64,000 bases of DNA from Rothia koreensis (GTDB lineage Bacteria; Actinomycetota; Actinomycetes; Actinomycetales; Micrococcaceae). Each line of letters opens with the position of its first letter. Within the stretch, counting starts at the first letter, position 1. This document shows positions 33,962-42,076 of the stretch, piece by piece. The translations under genes and the position numbers were made by a program. The notes beneath the pieces were generated by a model, which saw only the letters and a program-made list of their open reading frames with translations, had not been told where the DNA came from and made no database searches. The stretch lies in NCBI RefSeq assembly GCF_004136575.1, contig NZ_NOIQ01000009.1:1-64000 (forward strand), written 5' to 3'.

Positions 33962-34819
33962 TCACCCGGCGACGGCGGGCAGGTGAGCGCGCACAATTCT
34001 CGACCCCCTGGTCAATGCCACGAGACCCATAAAAATTCGGGCTTTGATCCCGATCCCGCGCGGCACCGGAGCGCCGCGGAAATAGTGACCCGATTCGAGG
34101 AGCTTCGCGCCGACGCCCCACCTTTCCACCTCGGCCTCAGGGTCATCGACCCAGTAGACCATTCTGGCCGAACTTCCCGCTTTCTCCAGTTGACGCTGCG
34201 AGTGCTTGAGTCCGTCCTTGCTGGAACAGTCGAAGCCGACGTCGACACCCCCGAACGCGGCCTGCAGACCGTCCATCAGACGGGCGACTCGATCGTGCGA
34301 CAGGTAGTGCAGGACTCCACAGGCGATGACGAGAACCGGTTTGCCCGCCGTTTCCACACGCTCCATCCACGAGTTCTCTGACAAATCCGCGGCCACTGTG
34401 CACAATCTCGGGTCCTCCTGAAGATATTCCCCACGCAGGCGCGCGACGGACGGGAAATCGACCGCGTACCAGGATCGTGCTTTCTGTCCAGCCCGCCAGA
34501 ACGTGGTGTCGAGACCTGCACCGAGTTCGAGAACCACCCCGTCGGGGTTCCGCTCCAGGAAGTCGCGGACCATGCGGTCGAACGCATGGGAACGGACGAC
34601 ATAGCAGAAGTCCCCGAACCTCTCCGCATTCGTGCTCGCACGCACCGTCACGCCGAGATCATGCAAGAGTCGGTCGCCCGCGGGATCCGGAAGAACCTCG
34701 GGGAAACGCTGCGCCGCTCGTGCCCGCCCCAACAACGGGACCAGCAGCGTCCCCTCGACGTTACTGTCGCTCAGTCCTTCGAGTTCCGGAAGAATACGGT
34801 CCGGCGTCGAACGATTCAT
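33962..34819 (-). CDS. SAM-dependent methyltransferase, LCM/Tcmp-like
   Basis: This 285-residue class I methyltransferase resembles leucine-carboxyl-methyltransferase-type enzymes used on small acids or polyketides. Motif I is VVLELGAGLDTTFWRAG (about residues 95-111) followed by WYAVDFPSVARLR. A second conserved block is VLVIACGVLHYLS. No biosynthetic genes flank it, so the substrate is unknown. A possible -10 (TATACT, minus strand, 34913-34908) lies upstream. Confidence 0.82.
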   Translation of the reverse strand: MNRSTPDRILPELEGLSDSNVEGTLLVPLLGRARAAQRFPEVLPDPAGDRLLHDLGVTVRASTNAERFGDFCYVVRSHAFDRMVRDFLERNPDGVVLELGAGLDTTFWRAGQKARSWYAVDFPSVARLRGEYLQEDPRLCTVAADLSENSWMERVETAGKPVLVIACGVLHYLSHDRVARLMDGLQAAFGGVDVGFDCSSKDGLKHSQRQLEKAGSSARMVYWVDDPEAEVERWGVGAKLLESGHYFRGAPVPRGIGIKARIFMGLVALTRGSRIVRAHLPAVAG

Positions 34820-35033
34820 GGGCTTCCCTCAGAGATGGTGCGCTTGGAGGCCCTGCCCGCCGCTCGGCACGCAGTCCGATGAGGGAATCAGAGGCTCTGT
34901 ACGACGCAGTATAAAGGCACATGACACTCATGAGCATGTGTTGTCCACAGCTCAACCAGAAGCCGGACACATCGTTCCATGCACAGTTCGCATTCGTCGT
35001 CCATGGTGTGGGGTCCTCCCCTACTATCGACGT

Positions 35034-35594
35034 ATGAGCACTTTGAGCAACCAATTGAGCAGTCTGCCGTCCTTCCCCAAAAACCTCCCGATCCTCGACC
35101 CTGCGACGGTTCCCGGGGCCCCGGAGCAGTTGTTCCAGGAGTGGTTCCAGGATGCGATCGCATCAGGCAATCGGCAGCCGCATGCGATGACGTTCACGAC
35201 GATCCAACATGGGGACACTCCCGTCGGTCGTACCCTCATCGTCAAGGACATCGACGAACGCGGCTTCCATTTCTCGACGCACCGGACCTCCCGCAAGGGG
35301 GAACAACTCGAGAAGAACCCGCGCGCCTCCATGGTCTTCTTCTGGCGGGAGTCCGGGCGACAGGTTAGGGTCACGGGCAACGTGGTCGCCCTCAGCGGCG
35401 AGGAATCAGAGCGCGACTGGGAAAAGCGCCCCAGCTACACGGGCGAGCCGAACCCGGAGTGGCAGCTCTACTCTCTGGAACCCACGGAGTACGAGTTCAT
35501 GCAGGCCCGCGAAGACCGCAACCATACGAGGGTCGAATACGTTCGCGAATCCTCCGGATGGGAGAACCACCAGGTCACGACCCCGGCCGGCTGA
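35034..35594 (+). CDS. Pyridoxamine 5'-phosphate oxidase-family flavoprotein
   Basis: This 186-residue FMN-binding split-barrel protein resembles PdxH-type oxidases: MTFTTIQHGDTPVGRTLIVK, FHFSTHRTSRKGEQL and a C-terminal half ending RVEYVRESSGWENHQV. Some residues of true PdxH that hold PLP are not evident, so a related pyridoxal-type or phenazine oxidase is possible. No ribosome site precedes the ATG, but TACTAT lies six bases upstream. This suggests a leaderless transcript, common in Actinobacteria. Confidence 0.82.
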   Translation: MSTLSNQLSSLPSFPKNLPILDPATVPGAPEQLFQEWFQDAIASGNRQPHAMTFTTIQHGDTPVGRTLIVKDIDERGFHFSTHRTSRKGEQLEKNPRASMVFFWRESGRQVRVTGNVVALSGEESERDWEKRPSYTGEPNPEWQLYSLEPTEYEFMQAREDRNHTRVEYVRESSGWENHQVTTPAG

Positions 35595-35612
35595 CCCTGC
35601 CATGATGGAGAC

Positions 35613-36080
35613 ATGGATGAGACGCCACACGAGAACGCGGCGGAACTGAGAATCAGGCCCTCACAAGGACCCACGGACTACGCTCCACTCGCCGCAATCT
35701 GGCGGAGCGCGGTCACAGCGACCCACGATTTCCTGGCCGAAACGGACCGCGAAGAGATCGAATCCACGTTGGAATCCGATGACTTCCCCGCCGTTTGGCT
35801 CGATGTCGCCGAGTTGGACGGTCGGCAGGTGGGGTTCTCCGGCGTCCTCAACGGCAACCTGGAGATGCTGTTCGTGGACGCCGGCCGACGCGGCGTCGGC
35901 ATCGGAACGAAGCTTCTGACCCACGCGATCGAAGAGCATGAGGTCCGGACCGTCGATGTGAACGAACAGAATGCCCAAGCGGTTGAGTTCTATATGCGTC
36001 GCGGTTTTCAGGTGGTCGGACGCAGCGAAACCGACGACGCCGGGCGCCCGTACCCGCTATTGCATCTCAGCCTGAGCTGA
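35613..36080 (+). CDS. GNAT-family N-acetyltransferase
   Basis: This 155-residue acetyltransferase carries the acetyl-CoA loop VDAGRRGVGIGTKLLTHAI (about residues 87-105) and the later NEQNAQAVEFYMRRGFQVVG motif. It resembles YjaB-like GNATs. It follows the flavoprotein gene by 18 bp and is probably cotranscribed. The acceptor molecule is unknown. The gene runs into the fourth repeat-filled gap and converges on doxX. Confidence 0.9.
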   Translation: MDETPHENAAELRIRPSQGPTDYAPLAAIWRSAVTATHDFLAETDREEIESTLESDDFPAVWLDVAELDGRQVGFSGVLNGNLEMLFVDAGRRGVGIGTKLLTHAIEEHEVRTVDVNEQNAQAVEFYMRRGFQVVGRSETDDAGRPYPLLHLSLS

Positions 36081-36242
36081 AGCCGGGGGGGGGAGCTGAG
36101 GCAGAAGGGCTGAGGCAGATGGCCTGAGGCGGCGGGCGGCGACGGCAAGCGGCGACGGCAGGCGGCGACGGCAGGCCGGCAGGGGCAGGCGGGCGGCGGC
36201 AGCAGGCCGGCAGCGCACCCAGCGCGTCCGACGAACCCGCTC

Positions 36243-36417
36243 GAGGTGGCAATTTTGAGCCGGCTCCAACGCGAGGTGGCAATTTTGAGCCGGCTCCAAC
36301 GCGAGGTGGCAATTTCGGGCCAGATCCCACGCGAGGTGGCAATTTCGGGACGAAAAAGCCCGTTTTCGGTCCCAAAATTGCCACCTCGACGCGAAGGGCG
36401 CACAAAACTGCCACCTC
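36243..36417. repeat. Type-A array, site 4 (four forward, two inverted, strict 30-bp period)
   Basis: GAGGTGGCA starts at 36243, 36273, 36303 and 36333. TGCCACCTC starts at 36379 and 36409. All neighbouring units in each half are exactly 30 bp apart, and the first two forward units are identical (GAGGTGGCAATTTTGAGCCG and following bases). The centre forms a strong hairpin (36332-36388). Confidence 0.92.
36332..36388. terminator. Central hairpin of the type-A array, possible bidirectional terminator
   Basis: CGAGGTGGCAATTTCGGGA then CGAAAA on the left pairs with TTTTCG then GTCCCAAAATTGCCACCTCG on the right, one mismatch and one bulge, around a 6-nt loop AGCCCG. AT-rich tracts within the stem could supply U-runs in either direction for the converging genes. 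Confidence 0.6.
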
Positions 36418-36476
36418 GACGCCGAAAGCGACCCCGTAGGCCGCACCGCGCCACACACCGTGCGGAAGCCAGGTTG

Positions 36477-36917
36477 TCAGGCCAGGATGCCCCAGCCTCG
36501 GCGGTCGTCGAGGCCGCCAGCGATCGCGAATCGGCCGGGTCCGAGGAGGAAGACGGCCAGGGACGCGAGTCCGAGCACCAGAACGGATTCGTACCCGCCG
36601 TTCGAGGCGAAGAAACCTTGGGAACCGTGCACAAAGTAGATGGCCCCGAGCATGTCGAGGGCAAGCACCAGGCCGGCGAGCCGGGACAACAGGCCGACGA
36701 TCAGCGCGATTCCGCCGACCAGCTCGGCGTATGCGGCCACCGTGGCTGCGAGCTCGGCCGAGGGAACGCCCATTTGCCGGAAATTCTCCGCGGTCCCGGC
36801 CAGGGTCCATTCGTTGAACTTCTGCAAACCGTGCATCAGGAACACAACGCCCAAGCCGACTCTCAGGAGCAACAGGCCGAGGGGCGCGGACAGCGTCGAA
36901 TTCTGTGGGTAACTCAT
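36477..36917 (-). CDS. DoxX-family membrane protein
   Basis: This 146-residue protein has four helices. The conserved LLLLRVGLGVVFLMHGLQKF at the N-terminus and AELVGGIALIVGLLSRLAGL in the middle identify the DoxX/MhqP family. Some members interact with superoxide dismutase or take part in thiol stress responses, but the role here is unknown. It lies 52 bp downstream of the osmoprotectant ABC operon in the same direction and may be read through from it. Confidence 0.9.
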   Translation of the reverse strand: MSYPQNSTLSAPLGLLLLRVGLGVVFLMHGLQKFNEWTLAGTAENFRQMGVPSAELAATVAAYAELVGGIALIVGLLSRLAGLVLALDMLGAIYFVHGSQGFFASNGGYESVLVLGLASLAVFLLGPGRFAIAGGLDDRRGWGILA

Positions 36918-36969
36918 ATCTCGAACACTCTACCTGTCAGCGGTACACCGTCGAGGCCGGGCGTCACAG

Positions 36970-37899
36970 TCACAACCCCTTGTCCGAGACCCAGTCCTTG
37001 GCGGCCTGCACGGTCGATGCCTTCTCGTCGCCACTGACCCGGTCGTTCAGACGAATCAGATCCTGGGTGGTCAGCGTCTTCGACACCTTGTTGATCACGT
37101 CCTGGGCCGCCTGGGGAACCTGGTCCTTTCGGATCAGGGCAATGGCCTGCTGGGCCAGGAAGTTGTTCTTGGGGTCCTCCAGAACCACCAGATCGTTCTT
37201 CTCGATCGCCGGCGTCGTGGTGAAGATGTCCGCGACCTGCACTTGGTCGTCCAGAAGAGCCTTCACCGTGAGGGGTCCGCCCGAATCGTTGATGGGCGAG
37301 AACTTCGCGGGAACGCACCCGTACTTGGCTTCGAGCCCCGGCAGGCCGTAGGCCCGTTCCTGAAACTCCGGCGGCCCGGCAAGCTTGAGGTCCGAACAGA
37401 CCTTGCCGAGGTCCTCGAGCGACTCGAGCCCGTACTTTTTCGCCACGTCCTTCGTGACCACCAGTGCGTCCTTGTCCTCGGCCGGGGACGGTTCCAGCAC
37501 TTGGAGTCCTTTCGGGACCACCTTCGCGAGGGCGGACATGATGTCTTCGGCGGTGCTCTCGGTCGCCGACTTGTCGAAGTACTGGAGGAGGTTGCCCGAA
37601 TAGTCGGGCACCACGCTGACACTGCCCTGTTTGACGGCGCCGATATAGGCCTCACGGGCGCCGATTGCGGGCTGGCTCTCGGCCTTGTGCCCGGCGTTCT
37701 GGAGGGCCGCGGTATAGATTTCGGCGATGATCTGGGACTCCACGAAGTCCGCGGAGCCGACCACGATGGTGCCCTTGCCCTTGGACGGTCCCAGGGCGTT
37801 CTTCCCCGACAGGCCGCAACCGGTCAGCCCCAGGACCGACGCCGCCGCGGCGAGACCGAGTACCTCCCGGCGCGACGCGTTCCTCGATACAGGATTCAT
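36970..37899 (-). CDS. Glycine betaine/choline ABC transporter substrate-binding lipoprotein
   Basis: This 309-residue OsmF/OpuBC-type binding protein carries a lipoprotein signal (Arg-Arg start, lipobox LTGC with Cys28). The family opening GTIVVGSADFVESQIIAEIY and the later VVPDYSGNLLQYF are typical of quaternary-amine binders. It is the last gene of the four-gene operon and touches the permease stop by one base. It should sit on the outer membrane face and deliver betaine, choline or a similar osmolyte. Confidence 0.93.
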   Translation of the reverse strand: MNPVSRNASRREVLGLAAAASVLGLTGCGLSGKNALGPSKGKGTIVVGSADFVESQIIAEIYTAALQNAGHKAESQPAIGAREAYIGAVKQGSVSVVPDYSGNLLQYFDKSATESTAEDIMSALAKVVPKGLQVLEPSPAEDKDALVVTKDVAKKYGLESLEDLGKVCSDLKLAGPPEFQERAYGLPGLEAKYGCVPAKFSPINDSGGPLTVKALLDDQVQVADIFTTTPAIEKNDLVVLEDPKNNFLAQQAIALIRKDQVPQAAQDVINKVSKTLTTQDLIRLNDRVSGDEKASTVQAAKDWVSDKGL

Positions 37900-38570
37900 C
37901 ACGATTCCTCCTTGACCAGGCCGGGAGAAGTGAGCATGCGCTGCACGAGAGCCAGGATCCCGTCCAGTGCAAGGGCCAGGACCGCGGCGAGCAGCATCGA
38001 GGCGACCATTCGCGAATAGTCCCGGACGGCGAGGCCGTCGATCAGGAACCTGCCGAGACCGCCCAGGTCGATGTAGGCCATGACCGTCACCGTGGCCACG
38101 ATCTGGAGGGCAGCGTTGCGGATCCCGCCGAACAGGACGGGGACCGCATTGGGTATCTCGACCGTGAAGAGGATCTGCCACTCCTTCATGCCCTGGGCGC
38201 GGGCGGCGTCGACCACGGCAGGATCCACCGCGGCGACACCCGCGTACGCGTTGGCGAGCAAGGGGGCCACGGCCAGAATCACCAGGGCCAGAACGGGCGC
38301 GGTCAGGCCGATACCGATCCAGAGAGCGAACAGGGTCAGCAGGCCCAACGTGGGAAGGGAGCGCAGAGCGCCCGTCAGCCCGATCACCACGTTTCCGCCC
38401 CGACGCGTGTGCCCGAGCCACAGCCCGATGGGGACGGCGACGACCACGGAAATGCCCAGAACCATGCCCGTGTAGCCCAGGTGCTCGGCGAGGCGGATCC
38501 ATATTCCGCCCGAACCGCCCCAGGACGCCGGGTCCGTGAACCAGTTCCACGTTTGTTCGACGACGTTCAT
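37899..38570 (-). CDS. Osmoprotectant ABC transporter permease (second)
   Basis: This 223-residue permease has about six helices. The ABC-contact EAA loop is seen in VDAARAQGMKEWQILFTVEI. GMVLGISVVVAVPIGLWLGH precedes it. The start is fixed at ATG 38570 by the 4-bp overlap with the other permease gene. It is typical of OpuB/OpuC systems, in which two permease genes flank the binding-protein gene. Confidence 0.93.
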   Translation of the reverse strand: MNVVEQTWNWFTDPASWGGSGGIWIRLAEHLGYTGMVLGISVVVAVPIGLWLGHTRRGGNVVIGLTGALRSLPTLGLLTLFALWIGIGLTAPVLALVILAVAPLLANAYAGVAAVDPAVVDAARAQGMKEWQILFTVEIPNAVPVLFGGIRNAALQIVATVTVMAYIDLGGLGRFLIDGLAVRDYSRMVASMLLAAVLALALDGILALVQRMLTSPGLVKEES

Positions 38571-39253
38571 GACCTCACCTGCCAACGCGTTGCGACGGCC
38601 GCGGCCAGAGCGACCAGGCGATCCAGGACGACGGCGATCAGCGCGATCAGCACGATTCCGACGATGATCTCGGTCGTGAAGTCGCGCCGGAGGCCGTCGG
38701 TGAAGAGCGTGCCGAGGGACTGGATCCCAATCACCGCGCCCACCGAGACCATGGAAATATTCGATACCAGAGCCACGCGCAGCCCCGCGGCCATCACCGG
38801 AACGGACAGCGGCAACTCAACCGCCCAGAACCGGCGAGCCGGTCGGTACCCGACGGCCGTGGCGGCGTCGAGCACGGCGGCGTCGACGGACTCGAAGGCA
38901 TCCACGCAGGAGCGGACCATCATCGCGATCACGTACAGGCTCAGCGCAATGATCACGTTGGTCAGCGAGGTAATGGCCGTGCCGAGGACCAGGGGCAGGA
39001 GCACGAACAGGGCCAGGGAAGGGATCGTGTAGAGCAGGGCCGCCGCATTGACCACGGTTCCCCGCCGCGCCTTGCCGGCTCGTGCGCGTGACGCACCGCC
39101 GGCGCCCTCCGCGCCACGGGACCGGCGCACCGCGGCGAAACGAGCGACCGGTATCGAGACAACGGTTCCGATGATCACGGGAAGCACGGACTGCAACAGG
39201 TGCAGCCACGTCAGCTCCCCCACGTAGGACAGGTTGTGGAAGAGCCAGGTCAC
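38567..39253 (-). CDS. Osmoprotectant ABC transporter permease (first)
   Basis: This 228-residue permease starts at GTG 39253, overlapping the ATPase stop by 4 bp. The EAA loop reads LDAATAVGYRPARRFWAVEL. About six helices are present, with a basic, Ala/Gly/Arg-rich loop of about 25 residues after the second helix that is not usual for the family. It forms the channel together with the downstream permease. Confidence 0.93.
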   Translation of the reverse strand: MTWLFHNLSYVGELTWLHLLQSVLPVIIGTVVSIPVARFAAVRRSRGAEGAGGASRARAGKARRGTVVNAAALLYTIPSLALFVLLPLVLGTAITSLTNVIIALSLYVIAMMVRSCVDAFESVDAAVLDAATAVGYRPARRFWAVELPLSVPVMAAGLRVALVSNISMVSVGAVIGIQSLGTLFTDGLRRDFTTEIIVGIVLIALIAVVLDRLVALAAAVATRWQVRS

Positions 39254-40320
39254 AGGCCCACCCCGTATCTGCTCTTGCGCTCTCTGGCGGCGGCGTCCAT
39301 GACGTCGTCGGAGGACAGCAGGCCGAGTGCTCGGCCGTCGTCGTCCACCGCGACGCCCCAGCCGGACGGGGAAGAGAGCACGGAATCCAAGGCGTCGCGC
39401 AGGCTCCCGCCTTGGGGGAACAGGCTTCCACCGACCATGGTTCGATCGTCGATGCTCCATCCTGCGGGTCGGCCGGCGTCGTCGAGGGCCAGGCGCCAAT
39501 CGCCCCACGGCCGGTCCTCCGCATCCAGGGGGCGGATCGGGACCTCGCCCGCGGAGGCAAAAGTGAGGCGGCGGGTTCCGCGGTCGTGGCCGACGAATGA
39601 GGCCACGAAGTCGTCGGCCGGCTCGCGCAGAATCTCCTCGGGGCTTCCGAACTGCGCAACACGGCCGCCCTCGGCGAAGACCGCGACGCGCTGGCCCAAG
39701 GTCACGGCCTCATCGATGTCGTGGGTCACGAACACGATGGTCCGCTCCAGGGTCTCGTGGAGCCGGATGAGCTCGCGCTGCAGGTCCGCCCTCACCACGG
39801 GGTCAACGGCGGAAAACGGCTCATCCATGAGCAGCACGGGGGAATCCGCGGCCAGGGCGCGGGCGACGCCGACGCGCTGCGCCTGTCCCCCGGACAATTG
39901 GGCGGGATAGCGTTTCGCCAGCCCGCGGTCCAGACCGACCGTGTCCATCAGTTCGAGGGCCCGGGACCGCCCGTCACGCTTCGACACCCCGTTCAGTCTC
40001 GGCACGGTCGCAATATTGTCGGCGACCGTGCGATGAGGCATCAGACCGGATTCCTGCATCACGTAACCCATGGACCGGCGCAGTTCGTGGGCAGGAGTGT
40101 CCTTGTTGTCCTCGCCCTGAATGAGAATCCGTCCGCGGGTGGGTTCCACCATGCGGTTGATCATGCGCAACGACGTCGTCTTCCCGCACCCGGAGGGCCC
40201 CACGAAGACCGTGATGAGACCGTCCGGAATCGCGAGATCGAGGTTCTCCACCGCGGTGGAGGACTCGAACTCCTTGGAGACTCCGATGAACTCGATCGCG
40301 TCCGTTTTTCCTAGTGGCAT
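39250..40320 (-). CDS. Osmoprotectant ABC transporter ATP-binding protein
   Basis: This 356-residue ATPase energises the betaine/choline uptake system. It has Walker A GPSGCGKTT (about residues 42-50), Q-loop MGYVMQESG, signature LSGGQAQRVG, Walker B VLLMDEP and switch FVTHD. A C-terminal region of about 110 residues resembles the CBS-containing tail that senses ionic strength in OpuA/OpuC, although only one CBS-like repeat is clear (SSPSGWGVAVDDDGRALGLL). It is the first gene of the operon, divergent from a HutC-type regulator. Confidence 0.93.
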   Translation of the reverse strand: MPLGKTDAIEFIGVSKEFESSTAVENLDLAIPDGLITVFVGPSGCGKTTSLRMINRMVEPTRGRILIQGEDNKDTPAHELRRSMGYVMQESGLMPHRTVADNIATVPRLNGVSKRDGRSRALELMDTVGLDRGLAKRYPAQLSGGQAQRVGVARALAADSPVLLMDEPFSAVDPVVRADLQRELIRLHETLERTIVFVTHDIDEAVTLGQRVAVFAEGGRVAQFGSPEEILREPADDFVASFVGHDRGTRRLTFASAGEVPIRPLDAEDRPWGDWRLALDDAGRPAGWSIDDRTMVGGSLFPQGGSLRDALDSVLSSPSGWGVAVDDDGRALGLLSSDDVMDAAARERKSRYGVGL

Positions 40321-40476
40321 GGTGGTTCCTTCGGTTCAGACTGCTTTGTGCGATCCTACGCCAGGCCTTCGCGGAGAGTTGCCCAACTCACCCGGAAACG
40401 ACGTCATACTTTGGGTTCGGGCGCCGAGAGGATAGCTTACGAATCACAGGAACCCGCCGGGCCCGCAGGAGGTCGA

Positions 40477-41238
40477 GTGTCTGCCGCGTCGATGCCGAAG
40501 TACCGCGCCGTCGAGCGGCAATTGCGCGCCCGAGTCGCTGAGCTCGAGGACGGGACCCTGCTCCCCACGGAAGCCCGCATGTGCGAGGAATACGACGTAT
40601 CGCGCATCACGCTGCGGCGGGCCATCGAGGAAATTGCCCGCGACGGACTCGTGACTCGACATCGCGGCCACGGCACCAAGGTCAGCCGACCGGCCCCGAC
40701 GACCACGGAGAACCACGTCGAACAGGGCGAGCACTTCGATAGCCGGTTCACCGGCTTCTTCGGTCAACTGACGGGTTTCGGGCACCGCGTGCACTCGGAC
40801 ATTCTGGAGTTCGGCCTTGTCCGCGCCAATACTTCCGTTGCCGGCGCCCTCCGGGTGGACCGCCACTCCGAGGTGCTCCACATGTCCCGACGCCGCTATG
40901 TGGACGGCAATGTCCACCAGCTCTCGCGCACGTGGTTCGGCCCGGACCGCTTCCCGGGGATCGAGACCGAGGACTTCTTCGAGCAGTCCCTCTACGGCTG
41001 CCTCGAGGAGAAATACGGCGTCAGCATCGCCCAGCAGGACCTGAGCGTCTCGCTCCGCGTGCCGTCCCGGGACGAGGCCCGGACGCTCGGGATCACCGAC
41101 AGGCAACCGCGCCTGTCCTTGCAGATCACGGCCTGCTCCTCGGACGGGGAGCCGTTCCTGTACGGCGAATCGGTCTTCGTCTCGACCGACGCCCACATCT
41201 ACTTCACGGCCGGAGGAAACCGACCCGAGAACCCCTGA
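40477..41238 (+). CDS. GntR-family regulator, HutC (UTRA) type
   Basis: This 253-residue regulator has an N-terminal winged helix (DGTLLPTEARMCEEYDVSRI; LRRAIEEIARDGLVTRHRGH) and a C-terminal UTRA ligand domain ending EPFLYGESVFVSTDAHIYFT. GTG 40477 is selected because AGGAGG lies four to five bases before it. It is divergent from the osmoprotectant ABC operon across a 156-bp gap, which makes it the likely local regulator. The effector may be choline, betaine or a precursor. Confidence 0.9.
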   Translation: MSAASMPKYRAVERQLRARVAELEDGTLLPTEARMCEEYDVSRITLRRAIEEIARDGLVTRHRGHGTKVSRPAPTTTENHVEQGEHFDSRFTGFFGQLTGFGHRVHSDILEFGLVRANTSVAGALRVDRHSEVLHMSRRRYVDGNVHQLSRTWFGPDRFPGIETEDFFEQSLYGCLEEKYGVSIAQQDLSVSLRVPSRDEARTLGITDRQPRLSLQITACSSDGEPFLYGESVFVSTDAHIYFTAGGNRPENP

Positions 41239-41263
41239 CGGGCCAGCCCCGTCTCAGATCTCG

Positions 41264-41785
41264 CTAGGCCCTGGGGCCCGTTCCCTGCGCCAATTGCGCC
41301 GCGACGATCGAAGAAGGCTTGCCACCGAGCAGCGCTTCGCCGATCGCGGCGAGCTGGCTGACCTGGCGCTTGTTGAGGCGGTTGAAGACCGCGGCGCGCA
41401 CTTGTCTGACATGGCCGGGCGCGGCGGCGACGACGGCGTCGTGCCCGCTCGGCAACAAATGGCAGATGCTGACGCGGCGGTCGGTTTCCGAGGTCGTGCG
41501 CTCGACGTAGGCGTCTTCCTCGAGACGTTTCACCACGCGGGAGAGCCTTGCCAGGCGCGTGTTGGTCTGCGACGAAAGTTCGGTCATCGTGAGCCGACGT
41601 TCGGGAGCCTCGGAGAGCATCGCGAGGACCATGTACTCGACGAAGCCCATGCCCGAGTCGCGTTGGAGCTGGTTCTCGAGCTGGCCCGGAAGTTGGAACA
41701 TGATCGCCGAAAGACTCAGCCAGGCTTCACGCTCTTCTTGCGTCAGCCACTGCGGCTCGCACGGGGCTTGGGGCGCGTGGGACAC
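41264..41785 (-). CDS. MarR-family transcriptional regulator
   Basis: This 173-residue dimeric winged-helix regulator is recognised by RLTMTELSSQTNTRLARLSR and VVKRLEEDAYVERTTSETDR with the beta-wing RRVSICHLLPSGHDAV. GTG 41785 is chosen, six bases after GGAAGG; a longer form from GTG 41800 would overlap that ribosome site. It is convergent with the GntR gene and divergent from nhaA, so it may control the antiporter, itself or a distant efflux gene. Confidence 0.9.
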   Translation of the reverse strand: MSHAPQAPCEPQWLTQEEREAWLSLSAIMFQLPGQLENQLQRDSGMGFVEYMVLAMLSEAPERRLTMTELSSQTNTRLARLSRVVKRLEEDAYVERTTSETDRRVSICHLLPSGHDAVVAAAPGHVRQVRAAVFNRLNKRQVSQLAAIGEALLGGKPSSIVAAQLAQGTGPRA

Positions 41786-42076
41786 CGGACGACCTTCCAC
41801 TCGACGATCTTGCTCCCTGCTCGATCAACGATCCGCAGGTCATGCCATTATGCCCCACTCGCTCGCCCGTTCCCGTCCCATCCGGCTCGGGGATCCACGT
41901 TCTGACATGGGAGGACTCGACTCCGTCCCGTGACGGAGGACGCACCTCGTGGCGGCGTCCTTCGCCTATACTGGGTCATTCAGGTGTGCCGGGAAGTCTG
42001 GTCGGCAGGTCGCGGAGTGCGCGGCCTTGTTCCCTGGATCGACATTGATGATCCTCGACCCTTGTCGGAGACTCTC
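41786..42076. other. Divergent gap between marR and nhaA
   Basis: This 291-bp region is expected to hold both promoters. No repeat, riboswitch or small gene was recognised. The frame of nhaA stays open upstream to 41930 but lacks a better start. Confidence 0.4.

Larger units (their letters stand above)
36081..36476. repeat. Repeat site 4: 13-bp tandem repeat and type-A array
   Basis: This 396-bp gap lies between convergent GNAT and DoxX genes. Its left part is low-complexity GC-rich DNA with three 13-bp units (GCGGCGACGGCAR at 36136, 36149, 36162). Its right part is the most regular type-A array of the window. No type-B palindrome is present here. No gene is supported. Confidence 0.86.

Noticed and set aside
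41930-42076. Longer NhaA N-terminus from an upstream in-frame start
   Set aside because: The extra 49 residues are not NhaA-like, and a ribosome site (GGAG) is correctly placed for ATG 42077.
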